Shown here piece after piece: positions 1 to 8,949 of a stretch of DNA of 64,000 nucleotides; the stretch's first letter is position 1; every line of letters starts with the position of its first letter. Location: assembly GCF_000813965.1 (NCBI RefSeq), contig NZ_JWLI01000021.1, forward strand, positions 1-64,000, read 5' to 3'. The notes under the pieces were generated by a model. The model had not been told where the DNA came from. It saw only the letters and a list, made by a program, of their open reading frames with translations, and did not search any database. A program made the translations under genes and the position numbers. The DNA comes from Leisingera sp. ANG-M7 (lineage in GTDB: Bacteria; Pseudomonadota; Alphaproteobacteria; Rhodobacterales; Rhodobacteraceae).

Positions 1-21
1 TTCAAACTTTTCCTTAGCCAT
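1..21 (-). CDS. tuf: Elongation factor Tu, first seven codons only (cut by window edge)
   Basis: Reading leftwards from the ATG at 21-19, the last bases of the window encode MAKEKFE, the N-terminus typical of EF-Tu in alphaproteobacteria. EF-Tu is the GTPase that delivers aminoacyl-tRNA to the ribosome. Only seven residues are visible, so the call rests on this very conserved start, on the fact that a reading frame starts exactly at the edge, and on an AGGGCG-like ribosome site upstream. Everything downstream lies outside the window. Confidence 0.7.
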
Positions 22-146
22 TGCTTAGGCGCCCTTTTGAAATGAGGGGTCGCTTGCCGACCCGGTTTCCTCTGCGCCGGCGGATTATTTGGTTTGCCGG
101 CAAAAATCAACCCGTTCCTGCTTGACAGCAGCGGTTTTCACAAGCC
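22..146 (-). promoter_or_regulatory. Leader and probable promoter region of tuf
   Basis: This non-coding stretch separates the tuf start from the end of the lipoprotein gene. It contains a perfect 12-bp palindrome, TTTGCCGGCAAA (93-104). On the minus strand a TTGATT-like -35 box (110-105) and an AATAAT-like -10 box (89-84) flank it with a 15-bp spacer, which is short for sigma70. The promoter assignment is therefore weak; the palindrome is directly visible. No gene is seen here. Confidence 0.3.
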
Positions 147-746
147 TCAGCCAGCAGGTTGCGTCTCTGCCGCAGCCGTGTCCGTGCCGCTGGCGGATTC
201 CGCCGCGGCGCGCGGGGCAAACCAGCCTTCTTTCTCATGCTGCTCAGCCATCCATTCCTCGACCTTGTCGGCGATATTGATGGCGAGACCCTGGATCTGC
301 TCTTCCTTTGTGCGGGCATGGCCGGAACCCAGAACAGCGCTTTCGCCGGTCGTGCTTTCGAAGATTTCCATCTGGTGCTTCTTGGCCAGGAATTTCTTTT
401 CTGCCACGTCATAGACAAAGACGTTCACCACCACCGCGCTTTTGGGGGAGAACAGCACCGGCACGCCAGGGGGCGCCAGCATGAAACCTTCGAGCGTCAC
501 CGCGACGTCGTACTCCTGAGCACCCTGGTAGCGGCGCAGGCGGGTGTTCAGCGCGTTTTCGATCGGCGCGGTCCATTCGCTGTGCTCGGCGTTGCGCGAC
601 AGCGGCCATTGCAGCGCCTTTTCCGTGTAGACGTGGGTCACGCGGGCCTGGAAGGCGCCCAGATCCTCCGGCGCCTCGTTCAGCTGGGTTTCGCCGCAGG
701 CGGTGAGCAGGGCCAGCGCAGCCAGCGCGGCAGAAATGCGGATCAT
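147..746 (-). CDS. Putative outer-membrane lipoprotein of unknown function
   Basis: A 199-residue protein with a short hydrophobic signal ending in the lipobox LTAC, so Cys17 should be lipidated and the mature protein anchored in an outer or inner membrane leaflet. There is no second hydrophobic segment. The central part (about 20-170) looks like a mixed alpha/beta periplasmic domain. The C-terminal 35 residues are low-complexity Ala/Glu/Thr and probably disordered. I do not recognise a named family. It lies between parC and tuf on the same strand. A hairpin terminator separates it from parC, so it is probably transcribed separately. Confidence 0.8.
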   Translation of the reverse strand: MIRISAALAALALLTACGETQLNEAPEDLGAFQARVTHVYTEKALQWPLSRNAEHSEWTAPIENALNTRLRRYQGAQEYDVAVTLEGFMLAPPGVPVLFSPKSAVVVNVFVYDVAEKKFLAKKHQMEIFESTTGESAVLGSGHARTKEEQIQGLAINIADKVEEWMAEQHEKEGWFAPRAAAESASGTDTAAAETQPAG

Positions 747-823
747 GGAAATCCCCCAAGAAAAAGTCGGTCCCGCCCAGATAGCCGGGGGCGGCGGGCG
801 GGGTAAAGAGCCGGAAACAGCAA

Positions 824-846
824 CCCCCGCGCGGGTGGCGCGGGGG
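824..846 (-). terminator. Rho-independent terminator downstream of parC
   Basis: A perfect 9-bp GC stem (824-832 pairs with 838-846) closes a 5-base loop. On the minus strand it is followed by TTGCTGTTTCC, a weak T-rich run. It lies about 50 bases past the parC stop and is suitably placed to end that transcript. Confidence 0.65.
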
Positions 847-864
847 GCACAGGCAGGCGGCAGG

Positions 865-900
865 TTTCTGCTGCCCTACTTGTTTCTGCTGCCCTACTTG
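865..900. repeat. Perfect 18-bp tandem duplication overlapping the parC stop codon
   Basis: Two identical 18-bp units, 865-882 and 883-900, sit head to tail. The unit reads tttctgctgccctacttg on the plus strand. The right unit contains the parC TAG stop (896-894), and the left unit duplicates that stop in the same frame. The protein end is therefore unaffected. It looks like a recent slippage or unequal-crossover duplication. Confidence 0.9.
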
Positions 901-3242
901 AACTTGTAATTGCGCGGGAAGCCGTGCGGCGGACGCTTGCCCACCCCGGCGCGCTTGCCGAGCCACTGGGTGAGGTCGGCCTCGTGGCGGGTCTTGCCGC
1001 CGCCCCTTTCCCAGCGCAGGCCGTCATCCCAGTTGAAGGTGGTGATGTCCGAGAGGCCGCCGTCCAGTTCCAGCGAGCCCTGCTTGCCGCGGGCCATGTT
1101 GTATTTCTGCAGCCGCACGCCCTTGCCGCGGGTCAGTTCGGGCATTTCCTCGACCGCGAAGACCAGGAACTTGCCGTTCTCGGAGACGATGGCGACGTGG
1201 TCGCCCGCAACCGGAATGCAGATCTTGGCGCGCTCGTCGTCCTTGACGTTCAGCACCTGCTTGCCGCTGCGGGTCTGGGCGACGATTTCCTTTTCCGCGC
1301 AGATGAAGCCGTTGCCCGCGTCCGACGCGACCAGAAGGCGGCCTTCGGGGTTGTGGATCATCAGGTCGACGATCTCCGCCTCGTTCGGCAGATCGACCAT
1401 CAGGCGCACCGGTTCGCCCATGCCGCGCCCGCCCGGAAGGTTGGAGGCGGACAGGGTGTAGAAACGGCCGTTGGAGCCGAAAACCAGCAGGCGGTCGGTG
1501 GTTTCCGCGTGGAAGATGAAACGCGGGCCGTCGCCATCCTTGAACTTGAGTTCCCGGTTCAGGTCGATGTGGCCGGTCATCGCCCGGATCCAGCCCATCT
1601 GGGAGCAGACCACGGTGATCGGCTCACGGTCGATCATCGCTTCCAGCGGCACGTCTTCCACTTCACCAGCCTCGGCAAACAACGTGCGGCGGGCGCCGCC
1701 TGCGTAATCCTTGCCGAACTGCTTCTTGGTTTCCTTCAGCTGCTCAGAGATGCGGGACCATTGCAGTTCTTCGGAGGCCAGCAGCTCGACCAGCCCGGCG
1801 CGCTCTTCGCGCAGGGCATCGCGTTCGCGGGTCAGTTCGATCTCTTCCAGCTTGCGCAAAGACCGCAGGCGCATGTTGAGGATCGCCTCGGCCTGCACCT
1901 CGGTCAGCTCGCCTGCGCCGGGGGCCGGGGTGACATACTCGGCCTCGGTGAAGGCGCGGGGATGGTCCTTGCTCCAGTCCTCGCGGATCAGGGCGGCCTT
2001 GGGATCCTCGTCATAGCGGATAATGTCGATCACCCGATCAAGGTTCAGGAAGGCAATGATGAAGCCTTCCAAGACCTCCAGCCGGTGGTCGATCTTTTCC
2101 ATCCGGTGGCGCGAGCGGCGCTGCAGCACGTCGCGGCGGTGGTCGAGGAAGGCGCGCAGCACCTCTTTCATCGAGCAGACCTTGGGCGTCACGCCGTCGA
2201 TCAGCACGTTCATGTTCAGGCTGAAGCGGATCTCCAGGTCCGAATTGCGGAACATCATGTTCATCAGAACCTCGGGGTCCACGTTCTTGGACTTGGGTTC
2301 CAGGATGATACGGATGTCGTCCGCCGATTCGTCGCGCACATCGGCGAGGATCGGCACCTTCTTGGTCTGGATCAACTCGGCGATCTTCTCGATCAGCTTG
2401 GATTTCTGGACCTGATAGGGGATCTCGGTGACGACGATCTGCCACTGGCCGCGGCCCAGGTCCTCGACCTCGTGCTTGCAGCGCAGGCGGAAGGAGCCGC
2501 GGCCGGTGCTGTAAGCCTTGGCGATGTTTTCCTTGGGCTCGACGATGATGCCACCGGTGGGGAAATCAGGGCCCGGCACATAGTTCAGGAGCGTGTCGTC
2601 GCGCGCGTCCGGCGTCTTGATCAGATGCAGGCAAGCGTCGATCAGCTCAGCAATGTTGTGGGGCGGGATGTTGGTCGCCATGCCCACCGCGATCCCCGCA
2701 GCGCCGTTTGCCAGGATGTTCGGGAAGGTCGCGGGCAGCACTGCCGGCTCAGTGAGGCGGCCGTCGTAGTTGTCGCGGAAATCGACCGAATCCTCGTTGA
2801 GGCCTTCCAGCATCGCCTCGGCCACGAAGGTCATCCGCGCCTCAGTGTAGCGCGAGGCCGCGGGGTTGTCGCCGTCGATGTTGCCGAAGTTGCCCTGGCC
2901 GTCGACCAGCGGGTAGCGGACGTTGAAATCCTGCGCCAGGCGCGCCATCGCGTCATAGATCGCGGCGTCGCCGTGGGGGTGGAAGTCGCCCATGGTGTCG
3001 CCGGAAATCTTGGCCGACTTCAGGAAGCCCCCGGTGGAGCTGAGGCGCAGGCGGTTCATCGCATAAAGGATGCGCCGGTGCACCGGCTTCAGCCCGTCAC
3101 GCGCGTCAGGCAGCGCCCGGTGCATGATGGTGCTGAGCGCATAGGTCAGATAGCGCTCGCCAATGGCGCGGCGCAGCGGTTCCAGGATTTCACCCTGTTC
3201 AGGGGCAGACGGCATGTCGGGATCTTCTACCAGGTCGGTCAT
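894..3242 (-). CDS. parC: DNA topoisomerase IV subunit A
   Basis: This 782-residue protein is the DNA-cleaving subunit of topoisomerase IV, which unlinks daughter chromosomes with ParE. The breakage-reunion domain fills roughly residues 25-490. It contains the [15 protein letters not shown] segment and the catalytic tyrosine in AASRYTEAR (Tyr132). A coiled-coil and gate region and a beta-pinwheel C-terminal domain follow. The position equivalent to E. coli ParC Ser80 is Ala93 and the Glu84 equivalent is Asp97. Length fits ParC better than GyrA, and no GyrA box is seen. It is transcribed alone towards a hairpin terminator. parE is not in the window. Confidence 0.95.
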   Translation of the reverse strand: MTDLVEDPDMPSAPEQGEILEPLRRAIGERYLTYALSTIMHRALPDARDGLKPVHRRILYAMNRLRLSSTGGFLKSAKISGDTMGDFHPHGDAAIYDAMARLAQDFNVRYPLVDGQGNFGNIDGDNPAASRYTEARMTFVAEAMLEGLNEDSVDFRDNYDGRLTEPAVLPATFPNILANGAAGIAVGMATNIPPHNIAELIDACLHLIKTPDARDDTLLNYVPGPDFPTGGIIVEPKENIAKAYSTGRGSFRLRCKHEVEDLGRGQWQIVVTEIPYQVQKSKLIEKIAELIQTKKVPILADVRDESADDIRIILEPKSKNVDPEVLMNMMFRNSDLEIRFSLNMNVLIDGVTPKVCSMKEVLRAFLDHRRDVLQRRSRHRMEKIDHRLEVLEGFIIAFLNLDRVIDIIRYDEDPKAALIREDWSKDHPRAFTEAEYVTPAPGAGELTEVQAEAILNMRLRSLRKLEEIELTRERDALREERAGLVELLASEELQWSRISEQLKETKKQFGKDYAGGARRTLFAEAGEVEDVPLEAMIDREPITVVCSQMGWIRAMTGHIDLNRELKFKDGDGPRFIFHAETTDRLLVFGSNGRFYTLSASNLPGGRGMGEPVRLMVDLPNEAEIVDLMIHNPEGRLLVASDAGNGFICAEKEIVAQTRSGKQVLNVKDDERAKICIPVAGDHVAIVSENGKFLVFAVEEMPELTRGKGVRLQKYNMARGKQGSLELDGGLSDITTFNWDDGLRWERGGGKTRHEADLTQWLGKRAGVGKRPPHGFPRNYKFK

Positions 3243-3476
3243 GCATCGGTGATACTGCCGCCGCCGGAATTGGTAAAGCGGGCGCGCGCGAAATTCGCGG
3301 GGATGCAGCGCCGCGCCAACGTTTTGGGGGAGAAGATTGCGGACTCTCCCCTGTTTCCCCGCCGTTAACTTGCCCTAGATAGAAGGGAACCAGGCAGCTG
3401 CGCCGTGCGTTTCTTTTTCAAACCAATGCTATTTCGTGCAGCCGCCATGTGTGGTGGTACTAGGGGGGACTGGGTT
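3243..3476. other. Divergent intergenic region between parC and the SH3-domain gene
   Basis: About 230 bases carrying the two divergent promoters. No gene, clear operator or RNA is recognisable. The last part holds the ribosome site of the SH3 gene, a GGGGGGA run about 10 bases before its ATG. Confidence 0.5.
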
Positions 3477-4175
3477 ATGTCGCGATTTGTTTTAGTTTCT
3501 TTCGCTTTTCTGGGCTGGGGATTTTATGAGCTCAGCGGAGGTGCGGACTTCGAGCCGCGCAACCAGCGCTCTGACGCGCTGGAGATTGCCAAGGCCGCAT
3601 TTGCTGCGCCGGAGGAGACTCGCCAGGGCAGCCGCAGCAGCAGCGCCAGCGAGGATGCCAAGTCCCTGATCAGAAATGTGACTTTCCGTCCGGCCGGCAG
3701 ACTGCAGGAGGCGGAACGGCCTGTGCGCCCTGCCGCTGATCCGCAACTGCGGTCGCGGGTGGCGCTGCGGCAGATCACCCAGGCACGGCTGGCGATCGGC
3801 GACAGCACCAGTGTTTTCCCGGCGGTGGCGGACGAGGGTGCGCCGCTTCAGCTGGCGTCGCTGGAGGGCGGTCTTGCCGCGCTGCAGCAGGCCTCTGCCG
3901 CGGCAGACGCGCAGAACGATTCGCCGGAACCGGCGGGTGCCGCGCTGGCAGAGCCGCAGCCCGCACCGGAACCGGACATCCGCCAGATCAGGGCCTCCCG
4001 CGTGAACATGCGGCAGGGGCCGGGCACCAATTACCCGGTGATTACCCGCCTCCTGGGCGGGGATGAGGTGATCGTGTTCGAGGACAGCGGCACCGGCTGG
4101 CTGCATCTGCGCGCACCCGGCAAGGGCAAGGTCGGCTGGATTGCCGCTTCCCTGGTGAGCAAGAAACGCCCATAA
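3477..4175 (+). CDS. SH3 domain-containing exported or membrane-anchored protein
   Basis: A 232-residue protein beginning with a hydrophobic segment (about residues 3-20) that works as a signal anchor or signal peptide. A long Ala/Gln/Pro-rich linker follows, and a C-terminal bacterial SH3 domain (about 168-228) contains the family hallmark VNMRQGPGTNYPVITRL and a closing GWIAASLV. Bacterial SH3 domains commonly bind cell-wall peptides, so a periplasmic peptidoglycan-related role is inferred. I chose the ATG at 3477 because a strong GGGGGG ribosome site precedes it. A longer start at 3405 is possible but has no such site. The SDR gene follows after 36 bases. Confidence 0.85.
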   Translation: MSRFVLVSFAFLGWGFYELSGGADFEPRNQRSDALEIAKAAFAAPEETRQGSRSSSASEDAKSLIRNVTFRPAGRLQEAERPVRPAADPQLRSRVALRQITQARLAIGDSTSVFPAVADEGAPLQLASLEGGLAALQQASAAADAQNDSPEPAGAALAEPQPAPEPDIRQIRASRVNMRQGPGTNYPVITRLLGGDEVIVFEDSGTGWLHLRAPGKGKVGWIAASLVSKKRP

Positions 4176-4211
4176 CTGGTCCCGGAAAACTCCGGGCAGA
4201 GGGGCAATCTC

Positions 4212-5042
4212 TTGAAGAAAACGATTCTGATTACGGGCTGTTCCTCCGGGATCGGCCTGGATGCGGCCCGCGGCATGCGGGAGCGCGGCTGGCGGGTGTT
4301 TGCCTCCTGCCGGCAGCAGCGCGACTGTGACCGGATGCGGGCCGAGGGATTCGAGAGCCCGCGCATCGATTACACTGATCCAGAAAGCATCACCGCTGGC
4401 CTGGCCGAGGTACTGGAGGCCACTGGCGGCACGCTGGATGCGCTGTTCAACAACGGCGCCCACGGGTTGCCCGGCGCGGTGGAAGATCTGCCGACGGACG
4501 GCTTGCGCTCCATCTTTGAGGCGAATTTCTTTGGCTGGCATGAGCTGACCCGGCAGGTGATTCCGGTGATGCGCAGTCAAGGCCACGGGCGGATCGTGCA
4601 GAACTCCTCGATCCTGGGGTTTGTGACCTTTCCCTGGCGCGGCGCCTATGTGGCGACGAAATACGCGCTGGAGGGGCTGACGGATACGCTGCGGGTGGAG
4701 CTGCAGGGGACCGGCATCCACATGGTGCTGATCGAGCCGGGGCCGGTGACGTCAAAGATCCGCGAAAAATCGATCCCGCATTTCGAGCGCTTCATCGACT
4801 GGCAGGCATCGCCGCTGCGTGAGCTTTATGAATCGCGGCTGCTGAAGCGGCTTTATGAAAGCAGCGGCCCGGACCGGTTCGAACTGCCTGCCTCTGCCGT
4901 CACCGCCAAGCTGGCCCATGCCTGCGAATCCCGGCGGCCGCGGCCGCGCTACTACGTCACCACCCCCACCCATATTGCGGGCTTTCTGCGGCGCATCCTG
5001 CCGACCCGGGCAATTGACCGCATCCTTGTCAGGCTTGGATAG
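4212..5042 (+). CDS. Short-chain dehydrogenase/reductase (SDR family)
   Basis: A 276-residue classical SDR. The dinucleotide-binding motif TGCSSGIG is at residues 8-15, NNG at 80-82, the catalytic Ser in NSSILG near 132, and the YxxxK pair at Tyr146/Lys150. A long C-terminal extension rich in Arg and Leu may contact a membrane or lipid substrate. The substrate cannot be read from the sequence; relatives include retinol/steroid-type SDRs. It starts with TTG after an AGAGGGG ribosome site. No clear pathway partner lies alongside. Confidence 0.9.
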   Translation: MKKTILITGCSSGIGLDAARGMRERGWRVFASCRQQRDCDRMRAEGFESPRIDYTDPESITAGLAEVLEATGGTLDALFNNGAHGLPGAVEDLPTDGLRSIFEANFFGWHELTRQVIPVMRSQGHGRIVQNSSILGFVTFPWRGAYVATKYALEGLTDTLRVELQGTGIHMVLIEPGPVTSKIREKSIPHFERFIDWQASPLRELYESRLLKRLYESSGPDRFELPASAVTAKLAHACESRRPRPRYYVTTPTHIAGFLRRILPTRAIDRILVRLG

Positions 5043-5107
5043 GGTCGCCATCCGCATCTGCGCGGGTTAGATGGGGTGCAACGGAATAAACGCGCTTGGG
5101 GGACAGG

Positions 5108-5311
5108 ATGTTCGATCCGCTGTATTATCTGGCACTGGCAGCCGTGGCGGCTGTGGTTGTGGCGCTGGTCATCGGCATTGGCGGCTTTGGCAAGGGCGGC
5201 GAGTTCAACCGCCGCAATGCAAACAAGATGATGCGGCTGCGCATCCTGTTTCAATTCATTGCGGTGGTGCTGGTGCTGACTTACGTCTACCTGCGCAACC
5301 AGGGAGGATAA
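5108..5311 (+). CDS. Small twin-transmembrane-helix protein (HIG1-like)
   Basis: A 67-residue inner-membrane protein with two hydrophobic helices (about 5-25 and 44-61) around a short basic loop containing GGEFNRRNANKMMRLR. This layout matches the small twin-helix proteins related to the hypoxia-induced HIG1 domain that are common in Rhodobacteraceae beside cobalamin adenosyltransferase. The ATG at 5108 has a GGGGGACAGG ribosome site. Its stop is 6 bases before the next start, so the two are almost certainly co-translated. Its function is not established. Confidence 0.8.
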   Translation: MFDPLYYLALAAVAAVVVALVIGIGGFGKGGEFNRRNANKMMRLRILFQFIAVVLVLTYVYLRNQGG

Positions 5312-5317
5312 GAGGCG

Positions 5318-5890
5318 ATGGTCGTTCTGAACAAGATTTACACCCGCACCGGCGACAAGGGCGAGACCGCGCTGGGGAACGGCGAGCGGGTGGCCAAGCA
5401 TTCGGCGCGGGTCAATGCCTATGGCACCTCGGATGAGCTGAACTCCTTTGTCGGCGTCGCGCGGCTGGAAGCCGACGGCGAGATGGATGCCGCCCTAGCG
5501 CGCATTCAGAATGACCTGTTCGATCTGGGTGCCGACCTGTGCCGGCCCGAGATGGAGAAGGACGCCGAAGCCGAATACCCGCCGCTGCGGGTTGCCGTGG
5601 CGCAGGTCGAGCGGCTGGAGGCTGAGATCGACGTCATGAACAAGGATCTGGAGGCGCTGCGCAGTTTCATCCTGCCGGGCGGATCCAAGCTGGCGGCGCA
5701 TCTGCATGTCTGCCGCACTGTGGCGCGGCGCGCCGAGCGGCTGGCCACCGACCTCAGCACCGCCGAGGACGTGAACCCGGCGGCAGTGAAATACCTGAAC
5801 CGCCTTTCCGACTGGTTCTTTGTTGCCGCCCGCACCGCCAACAATGGCGGCAAGGACGACGTTCTGTGGGTGCCCGGCGCCAACCGCTGA
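5318..5890 (+). CDS. pduO: Cob(I)alamin adenosyltransferase, PduO type
   Basis: This 190-residue enzyme transfers the adenosyl group of ATP to cob(I)alamin or cobyrinic acid diamide, making the coenzyme B12 form used by methylmalonyl- and ethylmalonyl-CoA mutases. The N-terminal ATP-binding stretch KIYTRTGDKGETALGNG, the GTSDELNS motif and the helical C-terminal RRAER region identify the PduO rather than the CobA/BtuR fold. It is a cytoplasmic helix bundle that normally works as a trimer. It pairs with the small membrane protein before it, and links to cobC-cobD near 46 kb and to the acyl-CoA pathways in this window. Confidence 0.93.
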   Translation: MVVLNKIYTRTGDKGETALGNGERVAKHSARVNAYGTSDELNSFVGVARLEADGEMDAALARIQNDLFDLGADLCRPEMEKDAEAEYPPLRVAVAQVERLEAEIDVMNKDLEALRSFILPGGSKLAAHLHVCRTVARRAERLATDLSTAEDVNPAAVKYLNRLSDWFFVAARTANNGGKDDVLWVPGANR

Positions 5891-5927
5891 GGCCGCCTGC
5901 CCCGGTTTAACCCGCTCTGATTCGCCC

Positions 5928-5961
5928 TTTGGCGCCGGATTTTTGCGAATCCGGCGCCAAA
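5928..5961. repeat. Perfect 13-bp inverted repeat after the adenosyltransferase gene
   Basis: Arms 5928-5940 (tttggcgccggat) and 5949-5961 are exact reverse complements around the 8-base loop ttttgcga. No T-run follows on either strand, so it is not a textbook terminator. It could still end or stabilise the upstream transcript, or be an operator for etfBA. The rest of 5891-6186 holds no gene; the etf ribosome site AAGGAG lies at 6171-6176. Confidence 0.75.
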
Positions 5962-6186
5962 CGCGTCATCTGCGGCAACAGCCCCCTGCCGTTGCGGCAG
6001 GCGGATTTCCCACCGGAAACATTCTTGCAAAAATGATGTTCCAAATGAGCAAACGCGACGTCGGCGTGCGCTAACGTGACGATTTTGCCCTGTTGCAGGC
6101 GCACACCAGCCGGTATCAACGCTGCGAGAGCATAGAGGGGGAGTCGCCCTGGGGCGGCTTGCCGTTTGTTAAGGAGAGAACGCAAA

Positions 6187-6945
6187 ATGAAGGTACTCGT
6201 GCCTGTCAAACGCGTGATTGACTACAACGTGAAGGTCCGCGTCAAAGCGGACGGCAGCGGTGTCGATCTCGCCAACGTGAAAATGTCGATGAACCCCTTC
6301 GACGAAATCGCTGTCGAAGAAGCCATCCGCCTGAAAGAAGCCGGCAAGGCTGATGAGGTGGTTGCGGTTTCCATCGGCGTCAAGCAGGCCCAGGAAACCC
6401 TGCGCACCGCCCTGGCGATGGGTGCGGACCGCGCCATCCTGGTGGTTGCTGCCGACGACGTGCACACCGACATCGAGCCGCTGGCCGTTGCGAAAATCCT
6501 GGCCAAAGTGGTCGAGGAAGAGCAGCCGGGCGTGGTGCTCTGCGGCAAGCAGGCCATCGACAACGACATGAACGCAACCGGCCAGATGCTGTCGGCGCTG
6601 CTGGGCTGGTCCCAGGGCACCTTTGCCTCTGAACTGGACATCGAAGGCGGCAACGCCAAGGTGACCCGTGAGGTTGACGGCGGCCTGCAGACCATTTCCG
6701 TGAAGATGCCCGCCATCATCACAGTGGACCTGCGCCTGAACGAGCCGCGCTATGCGTCGCTGCCGAACATCATGAAGGCGAAGAAGAAGCCGCTGGACGA
6801 GAAAACCGCCGCCGACTACGGCGTCGACGTTACGCCGCGCCTGGAAATCGTCAAGACCGAAGAGCCGCCGGCACGCGCCGCAGGCATCATCGTCGGCTCC
6901 GTCGACGAGCTGGTTGAGAAACTCAAAGAAGCGGGGGCTGTGTAA
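6187..6945 (+). CDS. etfB: Electron transfer flavoprotein subunit beta
   Basis: The 252-residue AMP-binding subunit of ETF. With EtfA it accepts electrons from acyl-CoA and other dehydrogenases and passes them to ETF-ubiquinone oxidoreductase. The sequence is colinear with the family: [20 protein letters not shown] at the start, the [16 protein letters not shown] segment, [21 protein letters not shown], and the [12 protein letters not shown] recognition loop near residue 200 that docks dehydrogenases. The ATG at 6187 follows an AAGGAGA ribosome site. Its stop overlaps the etfA start by one base (TAATG), indicating coupled translation. ETF should serve Mcd, the acyl-CoA dehydrogenase encoded near 22 kb. 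Confidence 0.97.
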   Translation: MKVLVPVKRVIDYNVKVRVKADGSGVDLANVKMSMNPFDEIAVEEAIRLKEAGKADEVVAVSIGVKQAQETLRTALAMGADRAILVVAADDVHTDIEPLAVAKILAKVVEEEQPGVVLCGKQAIDNDMNATGQMLSALLGWSQGTFASELDIEGGNAKVTREVDGGLQTISVKMPAIITVDLRLNEPRYASLPNIMKAKKKPLDEKTAADYGVDVTPRLEIVKTEEPPARAAGIIVGSVDELVEKLKEAGAV

Positions 6946-7874
6946 TGGCTGTTCTTCTCCTTGCTGAAGTGACCGACGGCGCACTGGCGCTGGACGCGAC
7001 CGCAAAAGCCGTTGCCGCTGCCTCCAAGCTGGGCGACGTGACCGTTCTGGCCGCTGGCGCCTCTGCTGCCGCAGCCGGCGAAGAAGCTGCCAAGATCGCA
7101 GGCGTTGCCAAGGTTCTGGTTGCTGAGGACGCATCTCTGGGCCACCGTCTGGCGGAGCCGACCGCAGCATTGATCGCAGGCCTGGCGTCCGACTATGAGC
7201 ACATCGTTGCTCCGGCCACCACCGACGCCAAGAACGTTCTGCCGCGCGTTGCTGCGCTGCTGGACGTGATGGTGATCTCGGACGTGTCCGGCGTTGTCGA
7301 CGGCAACACCTTCGAGCGCCCGATCTATGCCGGCAACGCGATCCAGACCGTGAAGTCCAGCGACGCCAAGAAAGTCGTCTCCTTCCGCACCGCGTCGTTC
7401 GACGCAGCTGGCGAAGGCGGCTCGGCATCGGTTGAGACCATCTCGGCTGCTGCAAACCCGGGCCTGTCCGAGTGGGTCGAAGACAAGGTTGCCGCAAGCG
7501 ACCGTCCCGAGCTGACCTCGGCCGGCATCGTTGTCTCCGGCGGCCGCGGCGTTGGCTCCGAGGAAGACTTCAAACTGATCGAGAACCTGGCCGACAAGCT
7601 GGGTGCCGCAGTTGGCGCATCGCGCGCGGCTGTCGACTCGGGCTATGCCCCGAACGACTGGCAGGTGGGTCAGACCGGCAAGGTTGTAGCACCGGACCTG
7701 TATGTCGCTGTCGGCATCTCCGGCGCCATTCAGCACCTGGCCGGCATGAAGGACTCCAAGGTCATCGTGGCGATCAACAAGGACGAAGAAGCACCGATCT
7801 TCCAGGTTGCGGACTTTGGCCTGGTTGCCGACCTGTTCGAAGCCGTCCCGGCCCTGACCGAGAAACTGGGCTGA
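6945..7874 (+). CDS. etfA: Electron transfer flavoprotein subunit alpha
   Basis: The 309-residue FAD-carrying subunit of ETF. The N-terminal half is an Ala-rich alpha/beta domain. The C-terminal half holds the conserved FAD site: [55 protein letters not shown] and a final [17 protein letters not shown]. It forms a dimer with EtfB, whose gene overlaps it by one base. A strong hairpin terminator follows, so etfBA is probably a two-gene operon. The 3-hydroxybutyryl-CoA dehydrogenase gene lies a kilobase downstream, as often seen in this group. Confidence 0.97.
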   Translation: MAVLLLAEVTDGALALDATAKAVAAASKLGDVTVLAAGASAAAAGEEAAKIAGVAKVLVAEDASLGHRLAEPTAALIAGLASDYEHIVAPATTDAKNVLPRVAALLDVMVISDVSGVVDGNTFERPIYAGNAIQTVKSSDAKKVVSFRTASFDAAGEGGSASVETISAAANPGLSEWVEDKVAASDRPELTSAGIVVSGGRGVGSEEDFKLIENLADKLGAAVGASRAAVDSGYAPNDWQVGQTGKVVAPDLYVAVGISGAIQHLAGMKDSKVIVAINKDEEAPIFQVADFGLVADLFEAVPALTEKLG

Positions 7875-7900
7875 GCCCAGCCGGACAGCTGACCAATAGG

Positions 7901-7930
7901 AAGGCCCGCCATTTGGCGGGCCTTTTTTCC
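7901..7930 (+). terminator. Rho-independent terminator of etfBA
   Basis: A perfect 10-bp stem (7901-7910 aaggcccgcc with 7915-7924) and a 4-base loop are followed by a run of T to 7928. It is a textbook terminator 26 bases after the etfA stop. Confidence 0.92.
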
Positions 7931-7973
7931 GTTCTGAGGGTGCGGGCCTATTGTGGGCCGGGGCGGTTGCCGC

Positions 7974-8795
7974 TCAGATGCGCAACAGCGGTTCCAGGTC
8001 GCAGGCCAGGGCTTCTGCGATTTTCATGTGCTCCTTGGGGCCGATCATGTGCCGCGCGGCCGGCAGCTCCATCGGGCCGAAGATCATGCCGGAGATATCC
8101 TGCGCTGCGGCGGCGGAGGCGGCCTTGATTTCCAGGATACCCTGCACCTTGGGGCGCAGCACCTCAGCCATGGCACGGTCGACCAGAACCGGCTCCTCCG
8201 GGAAGCCGGCTTCGGCGTCGAGCGCATAGCGCAGCCACAACAGCAGGACGCGCCCGTCCAGCTCCTCCACCAGCCGGGTCATCCGGTCGACCCAGCTGCG
8301 CTGCAGCTGTTCGCGCACCTGCTCAAACCGCTGGACCGAGATGTCGCGCAGGGAGCAAAGCAGGTGCTTGTTGAAGTGGAATTCGGTGAAGTCGATTTCG
8401 GGGTACAGGGTCTTGAGCGCGGGCTGGGCTGCCAGAAACCGGTCGTTGCGGCGCGGATGCACGCGGTAATAGGGATTGGAAATGTTCTGCGCACCCAGCA
8501 TCTGCACCACGGTCAGCCGGGCGTTGCGGGCCACCCCGATCAGAGTGTCATCCTGCGCAAAGCTGTCCAGGCCCGCATTCACGCTGCCCAGGTTAACGCA
8601 ATCCATGCCCAGCCGGGCCTGCAGCGACGCCACAAACGGAAATTCAACGAATCGCCCATAGACTTCGGTTCCGCCCAGAAAAGCGACATACGGATCCTTC
8701 AGGGACCTTTGCGGCCCCCGCACCAGCAGTCTGGATTGACCATATCTGACTGGTTCCCCCGCAAGCCCCCCCGGGCTTTTGAGTTCATAGCTCAT
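7974..8795 (-). CDS. DUF6473 family protein
   Basis: A 273-residue protein whose N-terminal part, with [35 protein letters not shown] and [14 protein letters not shown], matches the DUF6473 family found in Rhodobacteraceae. A later [19 protein letters not shown] segment gives the protein an SGNH-hydrolase-like outline, but I cannot assign catalysis. There is no signal peptide or membrane segment, so it is probably cytoplasmic. The ATG at 8795 has a GGTGG ribosome site. It lies on the opposite strand between etfA and hbd and has no obvious link with either. Confidence 0.8.
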   Translation of the reverse strand: MSYELKSPGGLAGEPVRYGQSRLLVRGPQRSLKDPYVAFLGGTEVYGRFVEFPFVASLQARLGMDCVNLGSVNAGLDSFAQDDTLIGVARNARLTVVQMLGAQNISNPYYRVHPRRNDRFLAAQPALKTLYPEIDFTEFHFNKHLLCSLRDISVQRFEQVREQLQRSWVDRMTRLVEELDGRVLLLWLRYALDAEAGFPEEPVLVDRAMAEVLRPKVQGILEIKAASAAAAQDISGMIFGPMELPAARHMIGPKEHMKIAEALACDLEPLLRI

Positions 8796-8949
8796 AAGTA
8801 CCACCAATTTTTCACCCGAGACTCACCTTGGCGGGCAACCATTGCAATTTCCCTAAAGTGAGAATTTGCCTCAAATCCGGGCAAGCTGCCCTTGTGCCTG
8901 CCCGCGCCCGGCCAGTATGGTTGCCGCAGCTATTTCAGGAGCCTGAGGC

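Noticed and set aside
924-3368. A plus-strand open frame of about 814 codons opposite parC
   Set aside because: It is low-complexity, has no domain pattern and lies exactly antisense to a clear topoisomerase gene; high GC leaves the other strand open.
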